The notes beneath the pieces were generated by a model, which saw only the letters and a program-made list of their open reading frames with translations, did no database searches and had not been told where the DNA came from. Positions 51,494 through 62,664 of a DNA stretch of 64,000 nt are shown one piece after another. The position numbers and the translations under genes are program-made. Location of the stretch: NCBI RefSeq assembly GCF_038502225.1, contig NW_027196450.1, positions 26,805 through 90,804 on the forward strand, in the 5' to 3' direction. Origin of the DNA: Cherax quadricarinatus (Eukaryota; Arthropoda; Malacostraca; Decapoda; Parastacidae). Positions within the stretch are counted from its first letter, which is position 1; each line of letters begins with the position of its first letter.

Positions 51494-53092
51494 CTTACCC
51501 TATATATATAAGTTCCTTTAATATAACAGGTATATCTATAAGAAACAAACTTTAACACAATCTTGTCTCTTAATTTCTGTTTATAAACATTATAAACACT
51601 ATGTGTATATACACTCAGACAAACTGAACATCAGTTGGGTTGTTGTTGTCGTCGTAGTCAGCAATTTTCGAGATTGGAGCAGTGGATGCCGGGTGCCATC
51701 ACCCGTTTTCTTGTTGGGTGAGTCACTCAGCTCCCGTTTTCTTTGGGTGAATGCTGGGTGAGCGTCCGTTTTCTTTTGGCTGCCTATTCTCTGTGATTGA
51801 GTCTGGAGGGACTCATTTATACTGATTTATATTGTAAAACACTAGTTTTACAGCTTTTTTCGAAGGACCTTGGCTCATAGGTTATTTGTACACTGTAGTA
51901 CAACATATTTGGACCACAGTGTGGCCTTTATCCGGTTCGAGCACGACCAAATTGTTGAGTGATGGCATTACCAGTTAAGTTTAAACAGTGAAAACTTAAC
52001 TTAGAAAGACAACTCATCGCCTGCACCGCCGCCCCTGCAGACGAGGTCTTGAGAAGCTGTCGAAGTCATCTTTCAATGGGCTGTAAAGAGTTATAATTTG
52101 TAAGATTATAAATTACCCCTAGGGGGTGTTATGTCAGCATATTTCATTCACTGATGGCTGACAAACTTACTTGTGTGGACTCAAAAGTCCGCACCTAACT
52201 GCCGTTTATAGGTTGATTACAAACTCCTTGTGACTCAAGAACTGCGCAGTCCCCCGTACTACAAGAAATTCGTAACCTACCTTGCTCTTGTAGCGTGAGC
52301 TATGGTGTTCTTCACACCTATCGGTGACTTGATAGAAGCTGAAGTGTCCTTGGTTGTCCACGTCTTCCATAGTCTAGGAATACGCACACTTGTACACTAA
52401 GTTCCACAAGATTTGTCTTTATTGTTCACAATCTTATCACTAAAGAAGCTGATCACACTTCTCTTAAGTGTTTATTGTGTTTTATGAGACACTTTGTTCA
52501 CACTAACGCACAGATCGTTCTTTGTTGGTTATCCTGGCGTCAGTGTCACTCTCAGTAGAGTCAAAAGTAATCTGAAGACGCCACAGCACCCCACACCGTT
52601 ACTGCCCCTTGCACAAAGGAAAACCTGACCTATACTTTTGCTTCCTTGCCACTTTCTCGATGAAGCAAAGCAGAATGTTTGATTCCTGCTGTCTTAAGCA
52701 TAGAAAACAATGTCCACTATCTTTACTATGGTAATAAAGTGGGAGCAGGATTTACCTTAATTGTCCTGCTAAAGTAAGAGATATACTGTCTCTTATTAAA
52801 CTAAGCTTTGCAACACTGGACTGCAAGGAGCCGCGGTCGCTTGACCACTTATAACTATCTTGTTAAATCATGCATTTTAAAGAGAATAAACTCAAGACAG
52901 CATAGTATTACTAGATTAGGCTATTAAAGTAGTGACATCATGTACCTATTATATTCAGCATAACCACTACAGCACTATTATTCCCTTTATAAATCATTGA
53001 CCATTATTGTTATCATTGCATCATGCATAAGACTATCAAATCATATAAACTCAAGAAAGTAAAGAATTGTTTATATTCACAGGCGCTTCTTA
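51494..53092. other. Non-coding, origin unclear
   Basis: 1.6 kb without frames. A sequence starting tgttatgtcagcatatttc at about 52128 and the segment up to about 52860 have the look of an LTR or solo LTR, but I could not define both ends or a target duplication. The left end of the hAT element should lie here and is not recognisable. Confidence 0.35.
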
Positions 53093-55556
53093 AATAAACT
53101 TTTTTCTGGATTTCATATTGGCAAAATCATCAATTATATTCTGAAAATCAATATTTCTTGTTAGATCAGACTCAATGGTCAACAAGGCTAGGTTACACAA
53201 TTTGCCTTGGCTCATTGTTGAACGGAGCTGGTTTTTCACTCTTTTCAAAACAGAAAATGAACGCTCTCCTTCAGTTAGTAGCTGGAAGTGTTAGGTAATA
53301 GGCGATACACTATGTCAACATTAGGGAAGGTTTCTGAGATACCTGCATTTCTTAAACATTTCAAAGCAGCTGAGGGCGCACATTTTTCAGGTGGAGCTTT
53401 AATTTGATTCATATACCCAGAAAAATGAACTATTTCTTCAACAAATGTGTCCTGAACATCTGCTGAAAGGTGTTGTTGCAACTTTAATGCAGCTTCTCTC
53501 AATTCTGCATCTGGCATAGTAGTAATTTTGAACAAAAATCCAAACCTGTCATTGAGATTCTGGTAGATTTCTTTTCTTTTCACCAATTCTGTAATCAGTG
53601 AATCCAGAATGACGAAGTATGTAGCTGTCTTACATTTCTGCCTTGGTAGCAACACAGTTTCATTGTCTGGCTCTTCAAAATTGCGTTTCCTCTTCCTTGA
53701 CCGCTGATGATCAGCCCGGCAACTGTAGTCTTTCACCAGCAGTTTAGCTTTCTCTTCAAACATTTCAAAAGCTTCATCACTGCGAAGTGAGCTTACAAAT
53801 TCCACTAAGCCTGCATAGAGGTTAGCACAAGCAGCCATTTCAATTTCAATTTTCTGAAGTGTCTTGTTCGTGGCATTTAACCGTTCCAGTATACAGTCCC
53901 AAAGAACACAGAGTAAGGCCAATTCAAAATCTTCCAATTTTGATGCTAAGCTGGCTGCTTCGCTTCTTGTAATTGCTGTCTGGTCTTCATCCTCTGCTAT
54001 TTGGATCAAAGCAGAACGTATTTCAGCAAAGCTGTCTTTCAAAGCATGTGTTGCATCATGCTGCGCTGACCACCTTGTTGTTGATAATGATTTGATGACA
54101 TCTCCATGAATAGTTGACTTGAGTATACTCCACTGATGCGTTGAAGCAGAGAAAAAATTAAAGAGTGCTTGTAAAAGTCCAAAAAATGAAACTGCAGCGA
54201 CACAACACTCCGCAGCACATGACCCAACAAGATTAAGAGAATGTGCTGAGCAGGGCACATATTCAGCAAGTGGGTTGATTTGCTTGATACGGGCTTGCAA
54301 TCCATTATTTTACCCGATATGTTACTTGCATTGTCGTAGCTCTGGCCACGGCAATCCATAATAGAGAGATCATGTTCAAGCCGAGTATCCAGTACTACAT
54401 TCATCATTGTTTCTCCATCATGGCCTGAAAGAGGAATGAATTTTATAAAGCGCTCTACAGGCTTACCACTGGAGTCGACAAAGCGAACAATGAATGTCAA
54501 TTGATCTGTATGTGAAATATCTGGTGTTGAATCTACACTTATTGCAAAGTATTTTGCAGTTTTCACAGCTACTACGATGTTATTGAGGACCTTCTTAGTC
54601 ATCAGTTCAATAAATTCATTGCATATAGTAGATGACATGTAAGATACAGTGCCTCTTCCTGCATTCCCAAGGCATGACACATGATTTGCTAAGAGTGGAT
54701 CGAATTGTGTTAACAGTTCCATGATCCCTAGGAAATTGCCATTGTTTTCCGGACCAAAAGCCTCATTTTCTCCACGGAAAGCAAGTCCTCTTCGAGCTAA
54801 GAATTTTACAACAGTAACAACTCTTTCTAGAACTTTTCTCCAATAAGTGCACTCTTTTTCAGTTTGATTTTCCAAATGAGAATCCAATAAGCCTTTTTTC
54901 TGTGCACGAAATACACTGGCTAAAATGCAGCTCCTGTGAGTGGTGCTGTTTTCATGTTCCTCGAAACGCTTGGAATTTTTCCAGTCATTGAACCCCTGTG
55001 TGAAGGTATTTTCTTTGGTAGAAAATAGCTTGCATGCTGAACAGTACACTTTTCCTGAGCTTTCAGAGTATACCATCCATGATCTTTTCACAGTTTCTGA
55101 ATTTGCAAGCTTCCTATAAAACATAGATGACTTTAAACAACGACGACTTCCATCATCATAAATCCTTGCTGATTTCCTAAAGTCAATGTTCAGAGTTTGA
55201 CTGAAGTTTTCTGCAATGAAAGCATTACGTAGAGAATCTGGGATTACATTTGGCCATGAGGCAGGATCTTTTAAGACAAATCCTGTGGATGAAATGTCCA
55301 TTGAGACATTGAGAGGATACACAAAAGAAGTAGATGCTGGCTGAGAAATAATGGAGGGAGGGCTTCCTGTATGATCTGACGTATCTGCAGATTCAACTGT
55401 ACTGGTAACATCAGAAACTGTTTTCGTGAGCATGTCTGTGATCTTTCTGCAGATTCCTACATCTTTGTTTTTCTGTTCTTCTTCTTGAATTTTCTTCTTT
55501 CTTTCCTGTGACCCACTCGCATAAGAACGTCCAACATCACGTTCACGAGATGCCAT
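53093..55556 (-). pseudogene. hAT-family transposase (ZMYM1-like), frameshifted
   Basis: N-terminal frame 55556-54039: Ser/Thr-rich leader, a TTF-type zinc finger (VYCSACKLF, with H residues in EEHENSTTHRS) and the first part of the RNase-H-like core (FAISVDSTPDISHTDQL, CRGQSYDNASNISGK). The frame then shifts near 54300, and the middle (NGLQARIKQINPLAEYVPCSAHSLNL) and helical insertion run to 53275. A second shift leads to the dimerisation end (GERSFSVLKRVKNQL to a stop at about 53093). Two shifts separate otherwise well-kept blocks, so the loss is fairly recent. Confidence 0.85.
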
Positions 55557-56033
55557 AATGAGGATGTATCACTGTCTGCAATCATGCAAATATAAATTTT
55601 TCATTATCAATTATTATTAATTATTTAATTATTATTAATTTTTTTTTCTGTCAATTGGGGGGATATGGCCCTTGTAGCCCCCTTTCCTCTGGCTGCGCAT
55701 CTAAAAATTCAAAACGTTACCAGAAAGGAGTCATATACAGAACTTTTACCATAGATTAGGTTAGTGATTTGGGCTACGAATATTTTACTAATTCATCCTC
55801 CTTGATCTCCAATTTACTTAAACAGAAATCATACCGAGTCCAAGAACAATGCACAATGGTATTTATATTACCATTTTCATAACTAAACTAATCATTATGT
55901 TTTTCATGATATATGACCTACCACCATAGATAAGGACATGAGAATTAAAGAATGCAGGGACAATTTTCAGTTTCACCCAACCAACGATTTTCTGATGTGG
56001 CTTATGTGTTTCTGGGGAAATATGTAGCAAATT

Positions 56034-56117
56034 AATTGATGTTCTACATCACTTCCGTCACAACTTGAAAACTAAGTAAGCATTTGCGACAGAAGTGATG
56101 TAGAACATCAATCAATT
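56034..56117. repeat. Hairpin in the hAT 5' region
   Basis: Left arm aattgatgttctacatcact and right arm agtgatgtagaacatcaatcaatt with a ~25-bp unpaired centre. One arm carries an extra 4 bases (atca). Confidence 0.7.
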
Positions 56118-56727
56118 GAGATCTGTTATTGAAATGATAAAGACTTAAAGACAGGACAAAGTGCTTTTAAAACCTACAAACGGAAGTCAGTTTGCGTTTT
56201 TAGGTTTTTCTTTATAGTATTTTTACCATAAATGCGTCTTTACTGGTCCATGCGTCTTTACTGGTCAAGTAACCCTATCAGGTACCTCCCTTAACATTTA
56301 GAGGCGAAAACAAACATTTATCCATACACATCAATGTCTATCAACAACACTTCAGTTAATTTGTCACAGTACAAGTCTACATAACGTGTAATTACTACAG
56401 AAAATTGGAGAGGAATCTCCCATACTCACCCATTAGCGGGAAAACACAGCTGTTCTGATGTAAACAAAGGCGTGTTGAGTGTTGCCATCTATGGTTAGGT
56501 TTATTTATTTTTATTTTATTTTATTTCATTATTTATTTTTGTTTTGATTAATTTTTAAAAATTAATTTTACTCTCCAAACACTTGAACTTTTTAGGTAGG
56601 GACCCCTTTGCACTTGCACCATGTGCGCAGTCTTGGATGAGCCCCTGAACCCCTTGGACCGCGGGGCCCCTAAATGCGCGGGGCCCTAGGCAAATGCCTA
56701 GTTTGCCTATGCGGTAATCCGGTCCTG

Positions 56728-56868
56728 GTTGTGTAGTGTAGTGTAATGTTGTGTAGTGTAATGTAGTGAAGTGTAGTGAAGTGTAATATTGTATAGTGTA
56801 ATGTAGTGTAGTGTAATGTTGTGTAGTGTAGTGTAATGTTGTGTAGCACAGTGTATAATGTTGTGCTG
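56728..56868. repeat. 15-bp satellite remnant
   Basis: gttgtgtagtgtagtgtaat-type units, more diverged than the main array. They are directly next to the hAT terminus. Confidence 0.8.
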
Positions 56869-57737
56869 GATATGCTTCAGGGAGGATGTGATCCAGCGAT
56901 TTATTTGCTACAGGGAGGATGTGGTGCTTTGAGGATGTGCTGCAGGGAGGATGCACTGCATGGAGGAATGTGCTGTAGGGATGGATGTACTGCAGGGAGG
57001 GATGTGCTCCAGGGAGGATGTACTGCAGGGAGGACGTGCTTCAGGTAGGATGTGCTGCAGGGAAGATGTGCTGCCTAGAGGAATATGCTGCAGAGATGGA
57101 TGTGCTGCAGGGAGGATGTCTCAGTAGTAAACTCCCACATGATAGATGTGCTGCAGAAAGGATGTGCTTCAGGGTGTGCTGCAGGGAGGATGTGCTGCAT
57201 GGAGGTATGTGCTACAGGAAGGATGTGTTTCTGGGAGGATGTGCTTCAGGGAGGGATGCGCTGCAGGGAGGATACACTGCAGGGAGGGATGTGCTACAGG
57301 GAGGATGTGCTGCATGGAGGATGTGCTGCATGGAGAGATGTGCTGCAGGGATGGATGTTCTGCAGGGAGGGATATGCTGCAGGGAGGGATGTGCTACAGG
57401 GAGTATGTGATGTACGGAGGGATGTGTTGCAGGGAGGATGTACTCGAGGGAGAGATGTACTGCAGGGAGGGAATTGCTGCAGGGATGTAAGTGATGTAGG
57501 GATGAATGTGATGCATGGAGGGATGTGCCGCAGGGAAGATCTGCTCCAGGGAGGTATGTGCTGCAGGGAGGGATGTGCTGCAGGGAAGATGTGCTGCAGG
57601 GAGGGATGTGCTGCAGGGAGGATGTGCTGCAGGGAGGGATGTGCAGCAGGAGAGATGTACTACAGGGAGGAATGTGCTGCAGGGACTGTTGCAGGGAGGG
57701 ATGTGCTGCAGGGAAGATCTGCTGCAGGTAGGGATGT
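56869..57737. repeat. 16-17-bp minisatellite, left block
   Basis: Units of gatgtgctgcagggagg with single-base and length variants. Open frames read Cys/Arg/Gly-rich repeats on the plus strand and Pro/Ser/His-rich repeats on the minus strand and are not genes. Confidence 0.9.
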
Positions 57738-58141
57738 GGAAATATAAACACAAATGCAGTATAATGTGATCCTTTATTGACAACGTTTCACCCACACAGT
57801 GGGCTTTTTCAAGTCACACACGGATCTACCTGGGGTTGGAAGGTACGAGAGTATTTATAGTCATGTTCAGAATGTTGAGGTCAGGTGAAGAATGCTGCAT
57901 CTGATGATCTACCGGGTGGGGTTATAGAGTCTTGCCAAGCTACCCAAGACTCTATAACCCCACCCGGTAGATCATCAGATGCAGCATTCTCCACCTGACC
58001 TCAACATTCTGAACATGACTATAAATACTCTCGTACCTTCCAACCCCAGGTAGATCCGTGTGTGACTTGAAAAAGCCCACTGTGTGGGTGAAACGTTGTC
58101 AATAAAGGATCACATTATACTGCATTTGTGTTTATATTTCC
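57738..58141. repeat. 404-bp near-perfect palindrome, with 14-bp flanking repeat
   Basis: Arms 57738-57934 and 57945-58141 (197 bp each) around a 10-bp loop; I find one mismatch. The block plus 30 extra bases is flanked by caggtagggatgtg at 57725-57738 and 58172-58185, a likely target duplication in the minisatellite. Each arm carries gcccactgtgtgggtgaaac, a stem-loop followed by GAAAC like the hammerhead-type motif at 34526. No coding content. Confidence 0.9.
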
Positions 58142-58171
58142 ATTGTGTCGGTATTTTATACCATTTATTTC

Positions 58172-58752
58172 CAGGTAGGGATGTGCTGCAGTGATTATGT
58201 GCTGCAGGGAGAGATGTGCTGCAGGGAGGGATGTGCTACAGGGAGAATGTGCTGCAGAGGGATGTACTGCAGGGAGGATGTGCTGCAGAGGGATGTACTG
58301 CAGGGAAAATGTGCTGCAGGGAAGATGTGCTACAGGGAGGGATGTTCGGCAGGAAAGGATGTGCTGCAGGGAGGGATGTGCTGCAGGGAGGGTGTGCTGC
58401 AGGGAGGGATGTGCTGCAAGGAGGATGTGTTTCAGGGAGGGATGTGCTGCAGGGTGCGACGTGCTGCACGGAGAATGCACTGCAGGGATTATGTGCCGCA
58501 GGGAGGATGTGCTGCAGTGATTATGTGCTACAGGGAGCATGTGCTGCAAGGAGGATGTGTTTCAGGGAAGGATGTGCTGCGGGGAGTGGTGTGCTGCAGG
58601 GATTATGTGCTACAGGGAGGATATGCTGCAGTTATTATGTGCTACAGGGAGCATGTGCTGCAAGGAGGATGTGTTTCAGGGAGGGATGTGCTGCAGGGAG
58701 TGGTGTGCTGCAGGGATTATGTGCTACAGGGAGGATGTGCTGCAGGGAGAGA
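58172..58752. repeat. 16-17-bp minisatellite, right block
   Basis: Continuation of the 56869 array with the same unit, including a longer duplicated segment (gtgctgcaaggaggatgtgt and neighbours occur at about 58540 and 58660). Confidence 0.9.
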
Positions 58753-59288
58753 TACCCAAAACATCCTTAAGGATGTACTAGCCTCGTGTCAGGACCTGGG
58801 TTTGATAATCTCTACTGATAAAACAAAGATATTCAGTAGGTGTCCTCGACAGAGGCACAGTTCGCCAGATCCAGTTGCATGATGCGTCTCTTCTAGAATA
58901 TGTAACCAGATACAGGTATCAAGGCTTTGAGGTCCCACTAATTGGACCTGTTGTAACGAGACTTTGTCACCAATACGAAGAAAGGCTGAGAGCACTCAGA
59001 GTTGTGGCAGGGTTTCACCCCAGGTGTGGTGCTAATGTTAAAATTGTTAAAATGTGTATCTTGCTTGTATTAATTAGATCACTGGTTGATTATGCTGCGC
59101 CACTACTTGCTCTTGTGTCTGACTGGAAACTTGAAGGGCTGGAAAAACTGCAGAACGAAGCAATAAGGATCATCCTAGGATGCCCTCGTACTACCAAAAT
59201 TTTAAATATGCGAAAAGAACTTGATATTCCAAGCATCAGAGATCGTGTTACTGAAAGAATTATCCTAAATGGACTCGAGGGTGGCTGA
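58753..59288 (+). pseudogene. LINE reverse transcriptase C-terminal fragment
   Basis: Plus strand, starting at the edge of the minisatellite: ILKDVLASCQDLGLIISTDKTK (RT palm end), then, after a frameshift near 58870, YVTRYRYQGFEVPL, LVLIRSLVDYAAPLLA and LQNEAIRIILGCPRTTKI, typical of the region after RT in I/Jockey/R1-type LINEs. Ends at a stop near 59288. Confidence 0.75.
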
Positions 59289-62200
59289 GAACTGTGTGAT
59301 CCTGTTGCTGTATTAATTAGTTGAGTGTAACTATTTCAGTCTCGGCTGAGTGGTTGAGGGGAGTAGACGTGTGCTGGGGATCTGGACCTACTAATTCGCA
59401 GGCCTACCCATTTCTCCCGACTGATAAGTCATCATTAAAACTCCTACTGTTGGAAGACAGCTTCAGTGTTGTGAGAACTCTTATGTGCGAGCTGTGACTA
59501 AGGATATACCTAGTGAAACACTGGAAATAGTTTTCCTTTTTGCAAAGGCCCTCACAGGCCTCTGCTTCCCCTCTGCCTTTCATTTGACCTCAGCCTTTCG
59601 CCTCTATCAACATACAGTGTAGAGGCGAATTTTGCTAGTCCACTGCTACTCGTGCCTCTCAAAATGCTCACAACTCATCGCTTTACCAACCTGAGGAATA
59701 ACGACGAGTGTGCAGTCCTACGTGAGTTGGTAACCCAGGTGTCCACACACTGAAAATTCGTCTTTCACTCCAAGACACGTGTGCTAGAAGTTCTGCAAGT
59801 TTGGAGTGAGTAACAATCTGTACGAGTATTGCAGTGTTTGGTAACTCTTGAGAAGTCTGCCTCAGCCTGTGACCTTGAGCGAGGCACTGCATCACCTGCC
59901 TGAGACTTTCGCCCATATTGACTATGTGAAGAAAGGCGAATGTGCGTGCTCAGTTACCCCTGCTGTTCTCCTGTATCCCCAACTCTCCGCCTTTAAACTC
60001 AGCCGTTCGCCTCTATCAACGACGTGCAGTGTAGAGGTGTATTTTGCTGCCCCGCTGGTACTCGAATATGTGAGTTCCGCAAGTGCTGCAGATTTGTTGT
60101 AACTATTTGCATGAGTGGATTACGCTGACTTAGGACATTGTGCTACCATCAGTACCTACGTAGGCTTAAAATGAGTGAGGAATGTCTGGCCTGCTGGGTG
60201 ACCTTGAAAATGGCACTATAAGACCCGCATGCCACTTACACCCATACTGCGTGTGTCTAGTGAGGTGAATGTCCCTTCCTCGACTTTCCTATTCACCGGT
60301 ATCCCTTAACTCGTCGCCATTATCTACATATGGGATAAGGGCGAGTTTAGCTGATCCAGGCCAAACAGCGCTCCAAGCCAGCCAGTGAAGGCCAAGGCTA
60401 CATCTGTTCTGAATCCCAGAATGCCTTTGTGAACGTTCTACAGTGTTCCGGCCGTACCTTCGGTGTTGTGAGAACTAGTTCTTATGTAGTGAAAATTTGT
60501 CTGTCATTCCAAGACACGTGTGCTAGATGTGTTAAGTGCTGCGGGTTTGGAGTAATTAACAAGTAGTACAGGGTTGGTAACTCTCGAGACGACTGTGGGC
60601 CCAGTGAATGACCTTGAAAATTGCACTGCGACCTGCAGGCCACTACACCCATATTGCCTGTGTCTAGCGAGGTGAATATCCCTTCCTTGTCCCTTCTCCT
60701 TCCTCGATTTGGAACTCAGCCGTTCGCCTCTATTTGCTTGTGGTCTAGAGGCGGTTTTTTGCCAGACCACATGGGTGCTTGAGTGCCCGTGTCCTCTGTG
60801 CCGCACTCCGCTCATCTTGCGAGTGTCTCCTGTGTGCCTGCCTGCCTGCTGCAAGCAGGTGTCCGGGTGGTTGGCGCGGGCTTGGCGAGCACAGTCAAGC
60901 AAGCTTGAGGGCAGCACTAAAAGCTAGCCAGAACAAGCTAAGGCAGCCTGCAGTTATAGCTGTCCTAGGGCCCAGCATGTCTGTGTATACGTTCTGCAGT
61001 GCTGCTGGCATACCAGTGTTTCCTGTAGTGGCTTGAGAACAATTTGACGAGCATTGCAGTGCTGACATTTTGAGTGGGACATGCCAGAGGTTCACTTATA
61101 AACATAGTAAGCTTGTGGTGATTGGCTTGTACACAGTGAACATTCATCTGTCATACGTGTGCTAGAAGTGTTAAGTGCTGCTTTCCCCAACAGTTAATTG
61201 TCATTTGTAAGCCTGTATTAAGACTTTAAAAGGCTCAGAGTGTACTTCAGTGTAGTGACTCCTTACATTTGATAAATCAGTGTAATACATGCTCTGCTCA
61301 GTGTAACTGAACTATTAAATACGGTTACATAATTAAGTTGCTTGTCCTAGTGTCATTGCTGTGTTTTCTAATACATTTTCTCGTTCAGACTGAAACTTTA
61401 CTGCTAAATTCCCAGTAATATTTCAAATTGCAGTGTTCATCTGTGGTGTGAGTGTGTAACTTATGCTTTGTATTTTTACTGTGAACAAGCTTACTGCTGC
61501 ATAATGTTCAGTTTCATGAATACTTTCTTACTTGAGTAATTCGGTTACCTTTCAACTGTGTTAAGCAAGAGTCAGCCTGTTAACATCTATGTTCCTTGCC
61601 ATCTCATCTAGTGGGTCTAGCGCCTAGTTAAAATTGTAATAGTAACAATTTGCAATCATTATACTTCTAGTTATACATTGTGTAAATTGTTTTAGACTAT
61701 TTGATCAACTGGATTGTAGTGTTTAACTTCTGATACACCAATTTAATGACTGCAGACACGCACTGACACATAATAAACACATTAAAACGCTGGTAACTCC
61801 AGAAGCTGGGCCTAGTGTGTGACCTTGAGAAGTTGAGTGTGTTTATTACGACCAGCGGTGTACCACTCTCACCTATATTTACATCAACAAAAGTGTATTC
61901 TAAGTGATAAAGTGTACACTTGGTGTACTTGGTAACACTTGTCATACATAGTAACGCGTGTGTAAGTGAGATTGTTTAGGTACTGGTTCATCTATCTACA
62001 GCTGCACACTTATGCTTGCATACATGTATAACATAGTAACGTGTGAGTTACCCAGGATGGACCAAGGAAGTCGACCAGAGTGATTTATCTCATTGTCATT
62101 GTAAACAATACTGTTTACAATCTATGGTTGGGGTAAGAGGTTGTCTTCAGCATTCATTGTGGTGTCTGCTATATTATTATTTCAGTGAGGTACATTAGGT

Positions 62201-62303
62201 GGCAGTAGCCTGAACTAACTCAAGTGGAAGTTATCATTGAATTTGAACCTCATGTTTAATGTGATATATGTCAGAATTCTAATTTTATGCTCAATATTAC
62301 CTA

Positions 62304-62350
<47 letters not shown>

Positions 62351-62660
62351 CATCTTTGTAATTTTTGATAAGGTGTAAGACCTCGCCTGTACCATCCATT
62401 ATATCATTATATGTACCATATTATTAACACACATACAAGAAGTCTCTGCATGTATTTTTAGTAAGGTGTGTATCGTATTAAGTAGTAGTAATCTGGGTTA
62501 AGTATAATTGGAAGTGTTCATTGAACTTGAACACTTGTGTCATATGATTTATTTTAGACTTCTGACTTTATAGTAAATATTTACTCTTGCATAAGCTATA
62601 ACGGGAAGATAAGCGAGGAATTCTTGTGTTGTGAGTCTTACACGAGATATCATCACTGGC
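59289..62660 (+). repeat. 3.4-kb non-coding leader with degenerate repeated modules
   Basis: No long frame. Three related modules recur: (a) 'ttcgcctctat...agaggcg' near 59590, 60005 and 60723; (b) 'caagacacgtgtgctaga' near 59770, 60510 and 61150; (c) 'tgaccttga(g/a)(a/c)...cacccatat' near 59870, 60200, 60600 and 61820. They look like diverged tandem monomers of a few hundred bp upstream of a LINE ORF1, as in promoter arrays of some LINEs. The boundary between the 58753 fragment's 3' UTR and this leader is not visible. Confidence 0.5.
62309..62347. repeat. (CT)n microsatellite
   Basis: About 39 bp of pure CT. Confidence 0.95.
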
Positions 62661-62664
62661 AAAC

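Larger units (their letters stand above)
53093..56727 (-). mobile_element. hAT element, right end defined
   Basis: The right terminus at 56727 reads, on the minus strand, CAGGACCGGATTACCGCATA and continues with tttgcctagggccccgcgc, the type of TIR I associate with ZMYM1-like hAT elements. It abuts gttgtgta of the 15-bp satellite, a possible 8-bp target. I cannot find the matching left TIR, so the left boundary given is only the transposase stop. Confidence 0.65.

Noticed and set aside
52128..52860. A solo LTR starting tgttatgtcagca
   Set aside because: I could not find a matching end or a target duplication, so it is mentioned only as a possibility within the non-coding region.
56836..58882. 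Cys/Arg/Gly-rich and Pro/Ser-rich frames in the 16-17-bp minisatellite
   Set aside because: Same reason: repeat-derived frames on both strands, broken where the unit length varies.
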